Below are positions 17,650 to 26,612 of a stretch of DNA of 64,000 nt, piece after piece. The stretch's first letter is position 1. Each line of letters begins with the position of its first letter. The DNA lies in contig OZ246004.1 in the NCBI GenBank assembly GCA_965230495.1, positions 2,542,001 to 2,606,000 of the forward strand, given 5' to 3'. The notes below the pieces were generated by a model. That model saw only the letters and a list, made by a program, of their open reading frames with translations. It was not told where the DNA came from and made no database searches. Origin of the DNA: JACJYM01 sp965230495 (GTDB taxonomy: Bacteria; Bacteroidota; Bacteroidia; Chitinophagales; Saprospiraceae). The position numbers and the translations under genes are program-made.

Positions 17650-18981
17650 CTAAACCAATTCAGAGTGCACAACACTTCCATTTAGGTCCTTAAGTAATAC
17701 TTTTGCTGATCTATTAATCATTTCCGGAATATATGGAAGTTGAACTTTAATATAATTATCCGTAAATCCATTTAAATAGTTTTGGTTGGATCCTTTTTCA
17801 ACCAGTACTTCTCTCACTTGATTCAAATGTTTCTCATAGAATAATCTATTCTTCTTCTGAGAGAGTATCCGTAACTTTTTATTCCTTTCTTTTCGTACCT
17901 CCATCGGAACGGAATCTTCCATATCGGCTGCAAGTGTATTAGCCCTTTCAGAATAGGTAAATACGTGCAAGTAATTTATATCCAATTCTCTCAAAAACTC
18001 AAATGTGTCGTTAAAATCTGTCTCCGTCTCTCCCGGAAACCCGACGATTACATCCACTCCAATACACGCATGAGGTATCATCGATCTAATATGGGCTACT
18101 CTTTCCTCGTAAAGTTCTCTTTTATACCTTCTTTTCATCAGGGCCAACAGTCTATTGGATCCACTTTGAAGAGGGATATGAAAGTGAGGAACAAACTTAT
18201 TTGACTCTGCTACAAAATCTATAATTTCATTAGTACATAAATTTGGTTCTATGCTTGATATGCGAAATCTTTCAATACTGCTATCATGCATATCTATCGC
18301 TTTAATCAAATCTATGAACATTGCTTCCTTCTTTGGTCGCGTGCCTTCAATTACCTCCGTTCCATTTCCAAAATCTCCTATATTAACACCTGTCAATACT
18401 ACTTCTTTCGTTCCTAGTGCAGATATTTTGTTGATGTTTTCCAATACATTATTTATAGTATCACTTCGGCTCTTACCCCTTGCTTGTGGTATCGTACAAA
18501 AACTACATTTGTAATTACAACCATCCTGAACTTTGAGAAAAGTCCTCGTTCTATCACCAAATGAAAAAGCATCAATAAATGTATTTGCTTCACTCACTTC
18601 TCCTGCTTTGATCAAACCTTTACCAGGTGCTGTGGATAATTGCTCTACATAATTTAATACATTAAATTTTTCTGCAGCTCCCAGCACCAAATCTACTCCT
18701 TCTATTTCTGATATTTCTTTCGGTTTCAATTGTGCGTAACAACCAATTACGACTATCTTGGCATCCGGAGAATACTTTAAGGCCCTTCTAACTTCATACC
18801 TGCACTTTTTATCTGCAAAATCCGTCACACTACATGTATTGATAACATATATGTCCGCCCCATTGTCAAAATCAACGGTTTGAAAACCTGCCTCTTCAAA
18901 TTTCCTTCTAATGGATGAGGTTTCTGAAAAGTTCAGCTTGCAACCTAACGTATGGAAAGCGACTGTTTTGGGTGTAGACAT
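17650..18981 (-). CDS. mtaB: tRNA t6A37 methylthiotransferase, MtaB family
   Basis: Radical-SAM enzyme that adds a methylthio group to threonylcarbamoyl-adenosine 37 of tRNAs reading ANN codons. 443 aa with the expected order: N-terminal UPF0004/MTTase domain with HTLGCKLN and INTCSVT cysteines, radical-SAM cluster CNYKCSFC (about residues 154-161), and a C-terminal TRAM-like RNA-binding region. GCKLN favours MtaB over MiaB or RimO. Its start lies 3 bp after the stop of the upstream MscS gene, so the two are cotranscribed. Confidence 0.88.
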   Translation of the reverse strand: MSTPKTVAFHTLGCKLNFSETSSIRRKFEEAGFQTVDFDNGADIYVINTCSVTDFADKKCRYEVRRALKYSPDAKIVVIGCYAQLKPKEISEIEGVDLVLGAAEKFNVLNYVEQLSTAPGKGLIKAGEVSEANTFIDAFSFGDRTRTFLKVQDGCNYKCSFCTIPQARGKSRSDTINNVLENINKISALGTKEVVLTGVNIGDFGNGTEVIEGTRPKKEAMFIDLIKAIDMHDSSIERFRISSIEPNLCTNEIIDFVAESNKFVPHFHIPLQSGSNRLLALMKRRYKRELYEERVAHIRSMIPHACIGVDVIVGFPGETETDFNDTFEFLRELDINYLHVFTYSERANTLAADMEDSVPMEVRKERNKKLRILSQKKNRLFYEKHLNQVREVLVEKGSNQNYLNGFTDNYIKVQLPYIPEMINRSAKVLLKDLNGSVVHSELV

Positions 18982-18984
18982 AAC

Positions 18985-20325
18985 TTATTTATTCTCTTTT
19001 ATCCAAATATCTCTTTGAGGGAAGGGTATATTAATATTATTTTCTCTGAATAACCTATCTATTTCAAACCTTAGATCACTCATCACATCTTGATTATTTA
19101 AATATTTGCGAGAATAAAAATACAATTCAAAGATTAAAGCACTATCTCCAAAATCCTGAAATCGTACAAATGGTTCCGGAAATCGGTTTACAAATCTATG
19201 TTCATCAGCTACCTGAAGCAAAATTTCTTTCACCCTTTGAGTGTCACTTCCATAGGCTACACCTACTTTAATACTAAATCTTACGTCAGGTGAGAAGTGA
19301 GTCCAGTTTTGGACTGAATTATTGACAAGTCTCGAATTAGGTACAATATTAGAAATGCCATCTGCCGATTCAATAATAGAAGACCTGAGTCCAATTTTTT
19401 TAACCGTAGCCGGTTTTCCATCTACAAAAAGAATGTCTCCAACAGCCACACTTCTTTCAAATAATAAAACGAGCCCGGAAAAAAAATCGTTGAATGTTTG
19501 TTGCAGTCCTAGACCAATACCTACTAACAACGCTGCGGCACCACCAATAATTAATGTAACGTTTATTCCTAAACTTCTTAAAGCCACTAGAATAGCAAAA
19601 ACATAAATTACATACTTGACAATTTGAGAGATTGCAAATCGGGAGCCTTCATCTATTTGATTTCTTCTGAATAATGTATACAGAAAAACATGTGATAATA
19701 ACCAAACAATTAAACGAGCTATCAACAACACCAAAAAGGCCGACAATACATTGTTGATATGTACACTAACCGATTCGTTTCCTCCTAAAGGTAATTTAAA
19801 AAGAGTAGCGTCTAGACCTAGGTTGCTAATAATGGCCATAGCAGCCAATAGGTAAACCAAAAGTTGAACCACTTTAGATGCTCCAGATTCTGGATTTTTA
19901 ATAAGCTCTTCCGATTGGTTCCTTTCTTTGTCTCTATTCGTATAATACTTATGAATGAAAAGATTAGATATTATCCAATCCGCCACCCTAGCGATTTGAA
20001 GAATAATAAAGGCCTTTAGTATTAACGAAATGTCTACAATTATCTTTTTAAGTGCAAACAAATGAAAATTAAGACCATAAATCATAATCAGTCCATACAA
20101 CAACAATGAACCTATCAAATAGAAAATATATCTTTTAAGTTTGGCCTGTTTAGAGTCGTCAATCTCATTGCGACTAAAAAAGTCTACTGCCCTTTTGTTG
20201 TAAAAAGCAAATAGAAACAATGCAGATAAACTAATCAACAATAATCCTGCTATCACCTGACCAGTAGAAACTTCCCACTCACCAATACTGAACAATATGT
20301 TGTCGAAAAATTGTTTTATCATCAT
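18985..20325 (-). CDS. MscS-family mechanosensitive ion channel
   Basis: 446 aa. Several N-terminal membrane helices, then the MscS pore-lining helix and beta domain (GGAAALLVGIGLGLQQTFN, FFSGLVLLFERSVAVGD, VKKIGLRSSII, IVPNSRLVNN) and the mixed alpha/beta C-terminal vestibule. Releases solutes on hypo-osmotic shock. Two adjacent ATGs (20325, 20322) are possible starts. Cotranscribed with mtaB; 81 bp separate it from the PP2C gene. Confidence 0.93.
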   Translation of the reverse strand: MMIKQFFDNILFSIGEWEVSTGQVIAGLLLISLSALFLFAFYNKRAVDFFSRNEIDDSKQAKLKRYIFYLIGSLLLYGLIMIYGLNFHLFALKKIIVDISLILKAFIILQIARVADWIISNLFIHKYYTNRDKERNQSEELIKNPESGASKVVQLLVYLLAAMAIISNLGLDATLFKLPLGGNESVSVHINNVLSAFLVLLIARLIVWLLSHVFLYTLFRRNQIDEGSRFAISQIVKYVIYVFAILVALRSLGINVTLIIGGAAALLVGIGLGLQQTFNDFFSGLVLLFERSVAVGDILFVDGKPATVKKIGLRSSIIESADGISNIVPNSRLVNNSVQNWTHFSPDVRFSIKVGVAYGSDTQRVKEILLQVADEHRFVNRFPEPFVRFQDFGDSALIFELYFYSRKYLNNQDVMSDLRFEIDRLFRENNINIPFPQRDIWIKENK

Positions 20326-20406
20326 ACAAAAGTACCAATAAGTAAAAAAGAACTAATACAAGTATACATGTATTTTATTGTCCTTCAACAATAGAAGTAT
20401 TAGATA

Positions 20407-21111
20407 TCACACTTTGATTAGAATTGCAGAATTATTATCTTTTGAGCAATGGCTCGTTTTTTCTTCTATGTAGTGAGCTATTTTCTTGAATTTATAATTT
20501 CCCAGAAAAAGACTTTTCAATAGTTTATCATTAAAACACTCAATTACTCCATCAGAACACAACATAAAATAATCTCCTTTAACTATATTATTTATGGTAT
20601 ATACCTCTAGATCATTTGTTTTCAACAACTCTGTAGAACTTAACGACCGGGTGATTTGATTTTTCATGGGATGATTTCTCATTTCTTCTTCAGTAGAGAG
20701 AATTCCCGCATCATATAAATCTCTGACCAGAGAGTGGTCCCTTGTCCTTTTCAATCTCTTACTAGATGGTTGATAGTAATATATTCTGGAATCTCCCAGA
20801 TAAGTAAAATAGGCCTTTTTCTTATCCAGGTATAGAAGTGTGATAGTCGTAGCTATATATTGTTCTTCTTTGGTATTCAATCGTTCTGAAGCTGCGGCAA
20901 CCAATTCTTTAATATCTGCTGTTGATTCTATAGTATTTCCCATGTCATATCCTTTTATGATTTCCTCACAGACCAGATTACTTGCTTTCAACCCATTGTC
21001 ACTACTTCCTATTCCATCACAAAGAATAAAAAGTTTTTTATCTCTAGAAATTGCTAAGGCATCTTCTTGGCTTTTTCTCTTCCCCACATGTCTATAATGA
21101 TACAGTTTCAA
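20407..21111 (-). CDS. PP2C-family (PPM) protein serine/threonine phosphatase
   Basis: 234 aa, a complete small PPM phosphatase. The metal-binding aspartate motifs are all present in order: SQEDA, FILCDGIGSSDNG, TYLGDSRIYYY, RTRDHS, FMLCSDGV and DNNSA. It should remove phosphate from Ser/Thr residues in the cytoplasm. It is the last gene of a minus-strand cluster (LytTR, FHA, acidic protein, FHA, PP2C), 11 bp after the FHA gene. The natural counterpart is the Ser/Thr kinase at 39565-43050, the only such kinase in the window; that pairing is inferred. Confidence 0.93.
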   Translation of the reverse strand: MKLYHYRHVGKRKSQEDALAISRDKKLFILCDGIGSSDNGLKASNLVCEEIIKGYDMGNTIESTADIKELVAAASERLNTKEEQYIATTITLLYLDKKKAYFTYLGDSRIYYYQPSSKRLKRTRDHSLVRDLYDAGILSTEEEMRNHPMKNQITRSLSSTELLKTNDLEVYTINNIVKGDYFMLCSDGVIECFNDKLLKSLFLGNYKFKKIAHYIEEKTSHCSKDNNSAILIKV

Positions 21112-21122
21112 AATGCTAAGTT

Positions 21123-21632
21123 TTAAACGTTGTAGGTATAAAAAAATTCTAATTCCGTTTTCCCCAACCTGATTATGTCTTTATCTTTCAAATAAATCTT
21201 ATCCGTATTTTTCAACTTTTGATTATTTAAAAAAACGCCATTTTTACTATCATTATCAAATATTACAAATTCAAGGTTTTTTACACGTTCGATAAAGCAA
21301 TGGTTCTTTGAAACGAAAGCATCACTCTCTATCAATATGTCGGCTTTTGATTGGGCTGCTTTTCTTCCTATTAGATTAATACCATTTTCTAGTTTATACA
21401 CTTTTGATTTTCCTTCTCTATTTGTAATTCTTAGGTTGCCCTGATAGTTATTACTTATTGATTGCGATGTAACCACTGTGGTAAGTTCACTATCTTTTTC
21501 TTCGGGGATAAAGTGTTCAAATATAGCTCCGCAGTCTTCTCCTTTGCACTTAAACTTCATCGTTCTTCCTCGGTACTTATCTACATTTTTAAGTACTACC
21601 AATTTACCACAGTTGTTACATTGTATGTTCAT
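21123..21632 (-). CDS. Zinc-ribbon plus FHA-domain protein
   Basis: 169 aa. N-terminal zinc ribbon (CNNC at about residue 4, CKGEDC at about 28-33), a linker, then an FHA domain at about 85-165 (INLIGRKAAQSKADI, VSKNHCFIER, NDSKNGVFLNN). FHA domains bind phosphothreonine, so it may read marks set by the kinase and erased by the neighbouring PP2C. The frame extends to an ATG at 21662, but MNIQCNNC at 21632 is a better start and avoids overlap with the preceding gene. Confidence 0.85.
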   Translation of the reverse strand: MNIQCNNCGKLVVLKNVDKYRGRTMKFKCKGEDCGAIFEHFIPEEKDSELTTVVTSQSISNNYQGNLRITNREGKSKVYKLENGINLIGRKAAQSKADILIESDAFVSKNHCFIERVKNLEFVIFDNDSKNGVFLNNQKLKNTDKIYLKDKDIIRLGKTELEFFYTYNV

Positions 21633-21651
21633 TACAATCCTACTAATTTGA

Positions 21652-22614
21652 TTAAAAGTCAAATTCGCTTAAATCAATATCGTCCGAAGCATCTGTCAAA
21701 TCACTAGCTGATGTATTATCTATGATATCTTCGACTACCGTTTCTTCTACCTCAGGATCAATTAGGTCTCCATCATCTACGAAGTCATCGGAAGGATCAA
21801 TCATATCACCCTCATCAATAAACTCTTCAGTACTATTTTCTATTGATTCACCTTCGTCGATAACAAAAGATTCTACCTCTGTATCGATGATATTATCTTC
21901 GGGTAAAAACTCTAATTCTTCTGGAAAATCAAAATCTTCGAGCTCTTCAAATCCTTCCTCCATATCTAATATTTCGTCTTCTACAAAATCTGACTCTACA
22001 CTAGGAATTGTAGTACCTTGCTCATGAATAACATCATAAGTACCATCATTGTTAAGATCTACTTTGTCCACTTCCATAATACCATCATTATCAGAATCAC
22101 TTACGACAATCTCAGGTGTTTCGTCTTGATCTATATTTAAATAAATGGATTCACCCGTATTGTTGTCTACTACCTTAGAATTTCCATAATTAATATTCTG
22201 ATCCAATGATGCAAAATAATCAGCTCTATCTGTATCCGTCATTTCATTCCATTCTTCTTCATAGTATGTATTGTAATAGTTGTCTTTATATTTAAAAATA
22301 CCTCCAGCACCCTGCAATTCTCTTTGCATGGCAAAGGCTTCGCCGAAGCTCATTTCATCAGAAACCACATTGATCTCATCATTCATTTCAACCTGTGCTG
22401 TGCAATCTGCTGATTCCATCTCAGTTGTTTCAATAACATCAACATCATCATTAATAAGATCTTGAGCTGAAATAAAAGCTACTGCTGATCCAGCACCAAA
22501 AAGTGTTGCTAAAGCTGTCTTTCCATTTAATATACTATTTCTTTTGTCATTGCTAATAGCGAAATCTATTGTCTTAGAAGAACTCATTTCAAAATTTGTA
22601 TTATCCTTTTTCAT
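21652..22614 (-). CDS. Highly acidic low-complexity protein of unknown function
   Basis: 320 aa, no recognised family. A basic and Ser/Thr-containing N terminus (MKKDNTNFEMSSSKTIDF), a short hydrophobic stretch near 32-50 (ALATLFGAGSAVAFISA), then an acidic chain rich in Asp/Glu. A calcium-binding-like segment with DSDNDGIMEVDKVDLNND lies at about 170-190. The C-terminal half contains loosely repeated acidic units (IDEGDMIDPSDD, VDDGDLIDPE). Sitting between two FHA genes upstream of PP2C, it could be a phosphorylation substrate or a calcium-responsive partner; this is inference. It has its own two-box promoter. Confidence 0.7.
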   Translation of the reverse strand: MKKDNTNFEMSSSKTIDFAISNDKRNSILNGKTALATLFGAGSAVAFISAQDLINDDVDVIETTEMESADCTAQVEMNDEINVVSDEMSFGEAFAMQRELQGAGGIFKYKDNYYNTYYEEEWNEMTDTDRADYFASLDQNINYGNSKVVDNNTGESIYLNIDQDETPEIVVSDSDNDGIMEVDKVDLNNDGTYDVIHEQGTTIPSVESDFVEDEILDMEEGFEELEDFDFPEELEFLPEDNIIDTEVESFVIDEGESIENSTEEFIDEGDMIDPSDDFVDDGDLIDPEVEETVVEDIIDNTSASDLTDASDDIDLSEFDF

Positions 22615-22643
22615 TTTAAATCTTTTATCAATTAATTATGATG

Positions 22644-22711
22644 TAAAAGTACGTGTGATGATATCGATGATTTTGAATAGTGTATGAATCGACCATTTTT
22701 TTGTATCAGAT
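22644..22711 (-). promoter_or_regulatory. LytTR-type double box and -7 element, acidic-protein operon
   Basis: On the minus strand: distal box ATCTGATACA (22711-22702), proximal box GATTCATACA (22690-22681), start-to-start 21 bp. The proximal box begins 39 bp before a -7-like TACTTTTA (22651-22644), which lies 29 bp upstream of the ATG. Same geometry as three other promoters in the locus. The -7 element has A in place of the final G. Confidence 0.65.
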
Positions 22712-22714
22712 GAA

Positions 22715-23377
22715 TTATTCTTGAAAAATGGCATCACATTTCGTATTAATGCATTCTTTTTTACCCTTCCAATAGGTCATATTCTGATTGATCATTTTGA
22801 CACTGCATTTTGGGCAAACCAATCGATCTTCAAACTCTAGTTTCAATAAATCTAATTTTTCATTTTTCTTTACTTGGGAATTTCCTATCATGGTTGGCAA
22901 AACAGAAATAATACTTACTCCCATCATTAACGCTATCCTCATATTGTCTGGAATAAGGTCCGGAAAAATCAAAAGAATAAAAATAACCAATATCCCCAAA
23001 CCCAATCGCAAGAACATTGGAAGTTTTGGTGGATTCAAAATACTGTTTTTTCTCCCTTGATATTGTTCAAACAAACGCATCAGTGATTTATATTCTTCTT
23101 GAAAATCAGTTTTTTCTCTACTGACTATCTTATTGATCTCAGAAAAGAAACTTTGCACATTAATGTTTTTATTTCCTAACCTCAGTTGATCGATTGGTTG
23201 TAATACACATTTTGCGACCCTAACTTCATTTACAAATGTCCCGTTGGTACTTTGCACATCTTTCACAAGAAAGGATTGAAAATTTTGAACTTCGATTTCC
23301 AAATGAAAATTGCTCACCGAAGGATCCTCAATGACCAAGTCGTTTTTTTTATTTCGTCCAACTTTTATAATATCCAT
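22715..23377 (-). CDS. FHA-domain membrane protein with C-terminal zinc ribbon
   Basis: 220 aa. N-terminal FHA domain (about 1-80: VGRNKKNDLVIEDPSVSNFH, QSTNGTFVN), a charged linker, two adjacent membrane helices at about 124-142 and 147-165, and a C-terminal zinc ribbon (CPKC ... CINTKC). The order is the reverse of the other FHA protein of this cluster, yet both zinc ribbons end in a C-x4-C(D/G)AIF pattern. Probably a membrane-anchored phosphothreonine reader. Its start is one base after the LytTR gene stop, so the two are cotranscribed. Confidence 0.85.
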   Translation of the reverse strand: MDIIKVGRNKKNDLVIEDPSVSNFHLEIEVQNFQSFLVKDVQSTNGTFVNEVRVAKCVLQPIDQLRLGNKNINVQSFFSEINKIVSREKTDFQEEYKSLMRLFEQYQGRKNSILNPPKLPMFLRLGLGILVIFILLIFPDLIPDNMRIALMMGVSIISVLPTMIGNSQVKKNEKLDLLKLEFEDRLVCPKCSVKMINQNMTYWKGKKECINTKCDAIFQE

Positions 23378-23378
23378 A

Positions 23379-24068
23379 TTATGAACCTAGCAATAACTTC
23401 TTTAATTTGGCTTGTAAACTACCCGATACCATTAGTGGTTTTTCAGATTGATAGAATATCACCTGTTTGTTTCCGATACTCTTCACATTTTTTATGTTAA
23501 TAATTAAGGATCTGTGGACTCGAATAAAATTTAGATCATTTTCGGTCAGGCTTTCAAAAGTTCCCAATTGCTTAGTTTGGATATGGCTTTTATCCCTCTT
23601 TTTATTGATCATAGTATAGTTTCCTGCTGCATGAAGATAGTTGATATAATCATACGGAATTTTAATTACCTCTCCATCTTCTTTGAGGGTTAGCTCTCTA
23701 TCACTTCCACCATTCGCTACAACATACTTTTTATAAACCGAAATCAATGCATCTGAGATTACAGGATATTCAGTAAAATGAAATACATCCAATTTCCAAG
23801 CGTCCAAAGCAAATTCTGAAGAGGAGCATAGGCAAATTTTTAGCTTACTATTATTCAGAATCATGTTTTTGACCCTTATTCTATCCTGTTGTTCTAAAAA
23901 TTCTTTAAAATAAAAAATGAGAGATGCATTTCCTTTCTTAAGTAAGAATCCAAGTTGGTTGAAATTTTGGGCAAAGTATAATTTATACTTCCGTTGATAC
24001 GAAAATCTAAGAGACGAAAATTTGTCCTTTAGACTCTCTCCTTCTTTGTAAATTATTATTTCTTCCAT
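23379..24068 (-). CDS. LytTR-family DNA-binding regulator with degenerate N-terminal domain
   Basis: 229 aa. The C-terminal LytTR domain (about 130-225) shows the family pattern IPYDYINYLHAAGNYTMI ... RVHRSLIINIKNVKSI. The N-terminal 120 residues resemble a response-regulator receiver in length and secondary structure, but no phospho-acceptor aspartate in a receiver context is visible, so it may be regulated without phosphorylation. First gene of the cluster with FHA, acidic protein, FHA and PP2C. It is the best candidate to bind the double boxes at four promoters nearby; its own upstream region lacks such a box. Confidence 0.88.
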   Translation of the reverse strand: MEEIIIYKEGESLKDKFSSLRFSYQRKYKLYFAQNFNQLGFLLKKGNASLIFYFKEFLEQQDRIRVKNMILNNSKLKICLCSSSEFALDAWKLDVFHFTEYPVISDALISVYKKYVVANGGSDRELTLKEDGEVIKIPYDYINYLHAAGNYTMINKKRDKSHIQTKQLGTFESLTENDLNFIRVHRSLIINIKNVKSIGNKQVIFYQSEKPLMVSGSLQAKLKKLLLGS

Positions 24069-24192
24069 GCTTTGTTAGTTTAGAAATATTCGGTCTTGTT
24101 TTCTCAATAATTATTATGCTAAAAATATAGAAATATAGCTTAGATTTTGAATTTAGTAGCCAAAAAATCACTAGTATTGAGAGTGATACAAG

Positions 24193-24223
24193 ACAAAAAA
24201 AGAACCTGCTCTTGCAGGTTCTT
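24193..24223 (-). terminator. Rho-independent terminator of the CHAP-protein gene
   Basis: Minus strand: AAGAACCTGC-N4-GCAGGTTCTT followed by TTTTT, 14 bp after the stop codon. Confidence 0.92.
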
Positions 24224-24236
24224 CATTAAAGTTTAA

Positions 24237-25580
24237 TTATAGACTACTCAAATCCAAAAATCTAGGATATACACCCCCTAATCTATCACTGGTACCAGAA
24301 AAACTATACCACTTATCCCTCTTTGTAATATTTCCTCCTCTGTTGAAATCTGATAATCTATACTTGGTTCCGTCCGCTGATATTTCTTCAACAAAGCCTA
24401 CATGACCGTAGCTTCCAAATATCCAGACTGCCACCAATCCTTTTTTACGTTTACTCATTGGCAATACTTGATTATTGGTGTTAATCCAACTACCACCCAG
24501 AAATGAAGGCCAATTTTTGGCATGCCTATTACTTTTACCCCAAAAAGCATTTTCAAACTTTTGCTTCAAATTAGATGGCAATTCACCCTTAGAGGCGAGT
24601 TCCACTACTCTACCATATGTATACCACGTGCATTGTCCTCTAAGTGAATTGTCTGACACATAAAATGCATTTTGAGATCTGGCATACGAACAATTTGAAT
24701 TGTAATGGGACATACAACTATTTGAAAATTTACCTGAAGACCCTCCACCTTGCACAGTCATAGACATCCATGGAGAAGTGTACGATTTGCTGCTATTCTT
24801 CACTATATATCGATAGTAATAAGTTCCCACTTGTGACAATTGTTTATTTAGTTTGAAAGAAGAACCCGATTTGCTCATTTGGAAGCCTTTATAATACTGA
24901 TTATCAGGAGCATAAAAGTCTACCTGAGCAGAAGTCGGGTTACCACTAGAGATATTCACTTTAAAGTTAAAGTTGGTTTGACTTACTGTTCCTGTAGATG
25001 GTGAAACACTATTTGGTGTCACATAAAAATTTCCACTACCACTTCCTCCTCCAGAACCACCACCGTTATTAATTCTTTCGTAAGACATTTTCAAGGTTAC
25101 CGAACCACCGCTTGAGCAATAGGTTCCTATATATCCTTCTTCCTGATAAGATGCCAAGTCACTACTTGAAATATAGGTTGAAAAATTTCCTTTTCTAATG
25201 TATTCATATCCCTGCCCATGTTTATCATAACCATATGCATAGGCTTTGAAATTACCTCCTGAAGGGACAATATCTATATAGATTTTGTACGTTCCTAGTG
25301 TTGACTTAGTATACTGAAATCCGTACCAATTTCCTTGAGATAAATATACGGTCTTGGTGTAATACTCAACTTTACCTCCTCTTGCATCCACTTCTGGTAT
25401 GCCTTCAATGATAGAATCTAAATTGATGGACTCAAGATTTTGAAGAGCTTCATTTCTCTCTAACAAAATCTCCTCTTCATATTCACTTATTTCATCAGAA
25501 ATATCTGCTACAGGTGCTTCACAAGCAATAAAAAAACTAAGTAAAGTAAACGCAAACAATTTTGATAATAACTTTTTCAT
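24237..25580 (-). CDS. CHAP-domain lipoprotein (putative peptidoglycan amidase/peptidase)
   Basis: 447 aa. Lipoprotein signal (FFIAC, Cys about residue 20), an acidic coiled N-terminal segment, a beta-rich region, a Gly/Ser linker (near 175-185), an Ig-like module (about 188-280) and a C-terminal CHAP domain (about 295-440). The domain has the catalytic Cys in GQCTWY, His in YGHVGFVEE and WPSFLGGSW between them. CHAP enzymes cut amide bonds in peptidoglycan. Single-gene unit with its own terminator and a two-box LytTR-type promoter. It may remodel the wall for surface-protein display, or act on neighbouring cells; target not known. Confidence 0.85.
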   Translation of the reverse strand: MKKLLSKLFAFTLLSFFIACEAPVADISDEISEYEEEILLERNEALQNLESINLDSIIEGIPEVDARGGKVEYYTKTVYLSQGNWYGFQYTKSTLGTYKIYIDIVPSGGNFKAYAYGYDKHGQGYEYIRKGNFSTYISSSDLASYQEEGYIGTYCSSGGSVTLKMSYERINNGGGSGGGSGSGNFYVTPNSVSPSTGTVSQTNFNFKVNISSGNPTSAQVDFYAPDNQYYKGFQMSKSGSSFKLNKQLSQVGTYYYRYIVKNSSKSYTSPWMSMTVQGGGSSGKFSNSCMSHYNSNCSYARSQNAFYVSDNSLRGQCTWYTYGRVVELASKGELPSNLKQKFENAFWGKSNRHAKNWPSFLGGSWINTNNQVLPMSKRKKGLVAVWIFGSYGHVGFVEEISADGTKYRLSDFNRGGNITKRDKWYSFSGTSDRLGGVYPRFLDLSSL

Positions 25581-25610
25581 ACTGTTTATTTTTTTTGTTA
25601 ATTAATATTT

Positions 25611-25678
25611 CAAATGTAGAAGTAATCGACTCGAAAAAAAGTAAAACTCCTTGAATCGATCAAAAAACTGTATGAATC
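25611..25678 (-). promoter_or_regulatory. LytTR-type double box and -7 element, CHAP gene
   Basis: Minus strand: distal box GATTCATACA (25678-25669), proximal box GATTCAAGGA (25657-25648), 21 bp apart. The proximal box starts 39 bp before a perfect -7 TACATTTG (25618-25611), itself 31 bp before the ATG. Confidence 0.75.
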
Positions 25679-25710
25679 AAATTATTTGGTTTTCAGGTGA
25701 TTACAAAACA

Positions 25711-25748
25711 AATAAAGGCGAAGCCAATACATTGGCTTCGCCTTTATT
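25711..25748 (-). terminator. Rho-independent terminator of the MORN-repeat gene
   Basis: 18-bp perfect stem (AATAAAGGCGAAGCCAAT and its complement) followed on the minus strand by a T-rich tract, 22 bp after the stop codon. Confidence 0.88.
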
Positions 25749-25769
25749 CAGAATATGTTTTACTAAGAA

Positions 25770-26594
25770 TTAATCTTCCAAATCTACCTCTTCTGAAGTC
25801 ATGAAAACCACATTTCCCACTTTTTGATTCATATCCTGAATGGCATAAGGTTTATATTCGAAATAGTTTACAGATGCCCAGCTCGGATCTACAATTTGAG
25901 CATTCGTCACAGTTATTTTATATCTGTCCCCTAGTTTTTGTTCTACTACTCCATAAAATTTGATATTATAGTCAGCCGTTAGATATGATCCCAGTAAATT
26001 TCCAAATAAACTTCCATCTCCGGTATTGTATGAATATTTCTCCCAAAATGATACCATGGTGCCAGGCATTAACTCCACTTCCGGTTCCTCTATTATTTCT
26101 TCTTCCCTAGCTAAATCATTTTCTTCAACCGAAGACTCTACCTGTTCTTCTTCTCTTTTACCATTCATAACTATCTCAGGTGTTTCTACTTCCACCTCTT
26201 TTTCTTTCTTGAAGTCATTGGCCGTTTTCTTTTTAATAAGTTTTCCATTCTTCCACAAATAAAATGCCAACAACTTTCCTTCTTCGTTTACTAACTTACC
26301 TTTTCCATGCTTCTTTCCATTTTCATAATGACAGTATAGTTTATTTCCGCTATTGAGTTTCCAGATAGCTTTGCCGTGTTGTTGCCCATTGATCCAATAC
26401 GATTTACAGATTCCTTTTTTTGTTTTAATCAATCCAATACCAGATGGTTTTCCGTCTTTAAATTCTCCTTTATAAATCGCTCCACTTTTCAGTTTGTAGG
26501 TTCCATATCCATTTTTACAATCTCCTGATATACAATTGGCATAACTTGCCATGGAAATAATCATTACTATAAGTGTAAAAATTGCTCTTTTCAT
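25770..26594 (-). CDS. Secreted MORN-repeat protein
   Basis: 274 aa from the ATG at 26594; the frame continues to 26627, but that start would displace the signal peptide. Signal peptide about 1-19 (ends ASYA), then three to four MORN repeats (NGYGTYKLKSGAIYKGEFKD, NGQQHGKAIWKLNSGNK, NGKKHGKGKL) up to about 110. An acidic, Glu-rich linker follows (about 130-180), then a C-terminal domain of unknown fold. The N-terminal half is paralogous to the MORN/outer-membrane protein at 43116-44057, and both genes share the double-box promoter. Confidence 0.8.
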   Translation of the reverse strand: MKRAIFTLIVMIISMASYANCISGDCKNGYGTYKLKSGAIYKGEFKDGKPSGIGLIKTKKGICKSYWINGQQHGKAIWKLNSGNKLYCHYENGKKHGKGKLVNEEGKLLAFYLWKNGKLIKKKTANDFKKEKEVEVETPEIVMNGKREEEQVESSVEENDLAREEEIIEEPEVELMPGTMVSFWEKYSYNTGDGSLFGNLLGSYLTADYNIKFYGVVEQKLGDRYKITVTNAQIVDPSWASVNYFEYKPYAIQDMNQKVGNVVFMTSEEVDLED

Positions 26595-26612
26595 TTTATT
26601 TATTTTATACAT

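Noticed and set aside
20327..20334. TACTTTTG as the promoter of the MscS gene
   Set aside because: Only 2 bp before the ATG, so the transcript would begin inside the coding region.
21722..22027. Plus-strand Ser-rich 101-aa ORF
   Set aside because: Antisense shadow of the Asp/Glu-rich codons of the acidic protein.
24069..24192. LytTR double box upstream of the LytTR gene itself (autoregulation)
   Set aside because: No TTCRTACA-like box at the expected 39/60-bp offsets from the A/T-rich -7-like sequences.
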